Below are positions 12,139-13,511 of a stretch of 13,511 nucleotides of DNA, piece by piece (positions within the stretch are counted from its first letter, which is position 1; every line of letters starts with the position of its first letter). Position numbers and translations under genes: made by a program. The stretch spans positions 1-13,511 of the forward strand of contig NZ_JASLCE010000156.1 in the NCBI RefSeq assembly GCF_030146175.1, given 5' to 3'. The notes under the pieces were generated by a model. It saw only the letters and a program-made list of their open reading frames with translations. It was not told the origin of the DNA and made no database searches. This DNA is from Flavobacterium sp. (GTDB lineage Bacteria > Bacteroidota > Bacteroidia > Flavobacteriales > Flavobacteriaceae).

Positions 12139-13359
12139 CTAACCGTCAATCTCAAACATTAGTCCTTTTCGCAGTTCAACTTTTTTGGTTCTTAAATAGT
12201 TTACATTATCGGAGATGAACTTATCATCGAACAAATTGTCATACCACAAATTATGAATCATACAATATTCTGTGAAAAAGGAATGAGTATCGTTTTCCCA
12301 ATCGTTTCCATATTCACTTAGCCAATTGTAAAATAATAAGATTTGTTCATGATTAGATAATTGCGCTCTTAGTATTCCTAAATACCTCATTCTTTCATCA
12401 TAGTCTGTGACAATAGTACTATTAGCAACGGATTTTACAGATAAATATAAGTGGCGGAAATAATGACCAAGTCTTTGAGCATGTCCAGAAAATGGCTTAT
12501 AGTTAAAATATAGTTTTACATATTGTAAAAATTCTTTTCTGTCTTTGTTTGTGGTTATGGAATTTTTAGATGGATTTTCATGTCTTTGTCGTGCTTTTTT
12601 CAGCATCTCAACAAAATTAGTCTCTGCTGGATAAGCTTTTTCATATCTGTCCAATCCCGAAAAGAACAATTGGTAACATTTTTCAAATCCAACTTTGTCA
12701 AGTTTATTGTCTTTCGTATAAAGGTTAAGAATGCACTCAAACTCAGTTTGCATAACAACAAAAAGTTTTCTCCCGTCTGTTGTTTTTTCAAATCGATTCA
12801 ACTGAGTAGATGTTTCTTCAAAGTCATATCCATTAATTTTCATTTCGCCTATATTCTCTCTATGTAACTTTAGCATCTCGTAGAATTGCGATTCAAATTG
12901 TTGCAGTTGTATCTGCCTATTCTGGCTATTGATTTGTTCTTGTAACTGCCTTTTATTTTCTACTTGTTCTAATAGAAATAACTCTCTTTGTTGAAGATTA
13001 GCTTTATACTGAATATAAAATGCAAGTCCAGTAACAATTACACCAGCAAGTGCAATAAACGGATTCATTAGTCCACCGATTGTATCTCCAATTTGCCCTG
13101 TTTGTGTGAAGTCAAAGTCTTCGTTTACAGCTGATCTAGTAAATAAAAAAGGTGAAATAAAAGAAACTAGTACCAGTATAAATGCAAGAACTAAAAGAGC
13201 TTTAACTTTCCAGTCAAGACTTGTTATTTTTGACATGGTATCATTTGGGTCTGTAGTTTCAGTATTTTGTCTGGTGTTTTGTTGTTTATAGAACATATAG
13301 CAACAAATCAGACCAAGTCCAAAAATTATTATCGTATTTATAATTATATATGTTGTCAT
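12139..13359 (-). CDS. AbiC-like putative phage abortive infection membrane protein
   Basis: 406 residues from ATG 13359 to TAG. Three hydrophobic segments at about 3-24, 54-74 and 97-117; the third belongs to the very typical stretch TGQIGDTIGGLMNPFIALAG. A Gln/Glu-rich coiled coil follows (118-165), then FESQFYEMLKLHRENI. The cytosolic C-terminal domain has GRKLF (197-200), GHYFRHLYLSVKSV near 298-311 and ILRAQLSNHEQILLFYNWLS at 329-348, the signature I know from the putAbiC family (PF16872-type). Family members are membrane proteins implicated in abortive phage defence; the mechanism is not established. Complete and apparently intact. It forms a single-gene unit with U4 upstream and D1 downstream. 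Confidence 0.88.
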   Translation of the reverse strand: MTTYIIINTIIIFGLGLICCYMFYKQQNTRQNTETTDPNDTMSKITSLDWKVKALLVLAFILVLVSFISPFLFTRSAVNEDFDFTQTGQIGDTIGGLMNPFIALAGVIVTGLAFYIQYKANLQQRELFLLEQVENKRQLQEQINSQNRQIQLQQFESQFYEMLKLHRENIGEMKINGYDFEETSTQLNRFEKTTDGRKLFVVMQTEFECILNLYTKDNKLDKVGFEKCYQLFFSGLDRYEKAYPAETNFVEMLKKARQRHENPSKNSITTNKDRKEFLQYVKLYFNYKPFSGHAQRLGHYFRHLYLSVKSVANSTIVTDYDERMRYLGILRAQLSNHEQILLFYNWLSEYGNDWENDTHSFFTEYCMIHNLWYDNLFDDKFISDNVNYLRTKKVELRKGLMFEIDG

Positions 13360-13385
13360 TGAGTTGTACTTTTATTGTGACACAT

Positions 13386-13511
13386 AGCATTTTTTACGAA
13401 ACTTTCTCCTTATTTTTTTTCGTAAAAAAGCCTTTTAATAATTGTAATACTATTAAACTAGAAAGAAACTAATTTATACACAACAAAGCAATACGTGTTT
13501 TTACCTAATTT
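13386..13511 (-). repeat. Upstream block U, copy 4 (runs to the window edge)
   Basis: Nearly the same as U2 at both ends: minus strand AAATTAGGTAAAAACACGTA, TTGCTTTGTTGTGTATAAAT, TAGTTTCTTTC, GGCTTTTTTACGAAA, AAGGAGAAAGTTTCGTAAAA. TACGAAA (13395-13401) and TTTCGTA (13418-13424) form a stem-loop. Ends 27 bp upstream of the AbiC-like start. The block may extend beyond the window. Confidence 0.75.

Noticed and set aside
12600..12791. Minus-strand 63-codon frame inside the AbiC-like gene
   Set aside because: Out of frame within a well-supported coding region.
12580..12867. Plus-strand open frames antisense to the AbiC-like gene (also at 539-742, 877-1062, 1113-1403, 1727-1996, 2696-2890, 3008-3244, 4877-5065, 5055-5255, 7151-7357, 9762-10034, 11206-11412, 11430-11630, 13106-13291)
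   Set aside because: Each lies opposite a gene with clear domain or protein-like features and itself shows no protein-like composition, start context or motif.
13386..13511. Standard promoter within block U
   Set aside because: No TAnnTTTG with properly spaced TTG is conserved between copies; nearest matches such as TTACTTTC differ at key positions, so the block is given as a repeat rather than a promoter.
9531..13511. Classical integron
   Set aside because: No integrase gene is in the window and the intergenic spans are several times longer than known attC sites; kept only as an analogy.

Overview
The window looks like chromosome from a flavobacterium (phylum Bacteroidota, most likely Flavobacterium or a close relative). 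Evidence: the DNA is AT-rich, start codons are preceded by A-rich leaders rather than strong Shine-Dalgarno sites, at least one promoter has the Bacteroidota -7 form TAnnTTTG, and the protein families (PepSY-like secreted protein, DUF2147, AraC/SDR pair, flavobacterial lipoprotein) fit. All but one of the genes lie on the minus strand. Identifications come from reading the sequence by eye; no database search was run.

Positions 1-5.9 kb are mostly ordinary genome. They hold a lipoprotein polysaccharide deacetylase cut by the window edge and a secreted PepSY-like protein in one operon (1-1337), a small secreted protein (1756-2268), a leucine-rich-repeat protein (2395-3237), and a likely operon of SDR oxidoreductase, DUF2147 secreted protein, a 41-residue ORF and an AraC regulator (5848 down to 3488).

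Positions 6.3-8.9 kb look like a cluster of immunity-type proteins without their toxins: a possible SUKH-like protein (6330-7115), an unknown protein (7233-7859), a DUF6966-like protein (7929-8201) and the only plus-strand gene (8591-8866). The last is preceded by what may be the tail of a decayed toxin gene. Short direct repeats and hairpins separate the genes.

Positions 9.0-13.5 kb are the most unusual part. Four transcription units, all on the minus strand, each have the same roughly 120-bp non-coding block (called U here) just upstream: a flavobacterial lipoprotein, an unknown protein, an unknown protein plus a TPR protein broken by an in-frame TGA, and an AbiC-like phage abortive infection membrane protein. 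Two units end in a long imperfect inverted repeat (called D here) directly after the stop codon. The intergenic stretches between units begin with ATAACA and end with TGTTAT, much like integron gene cassettes, although they are far longer than classical attC sites and no integrase is present. I infer an integron-like or otherwise mobile single-gene cassette array carrying at least one defence gene.

Two further repeat families cut across these regions. One is a roughly 160-bp MITE/REP-like element (6070-6230, 8908-9070, 9634-9791, with solo ends near 1.5-1.7 kb) whose ends carry GATAGCGCGGATTT and its reverse complement. The other is a 40-bp core (called R here; 1574-1613, 3408-3447, 11892-11931) containing a small hairpin whose two arms change together.
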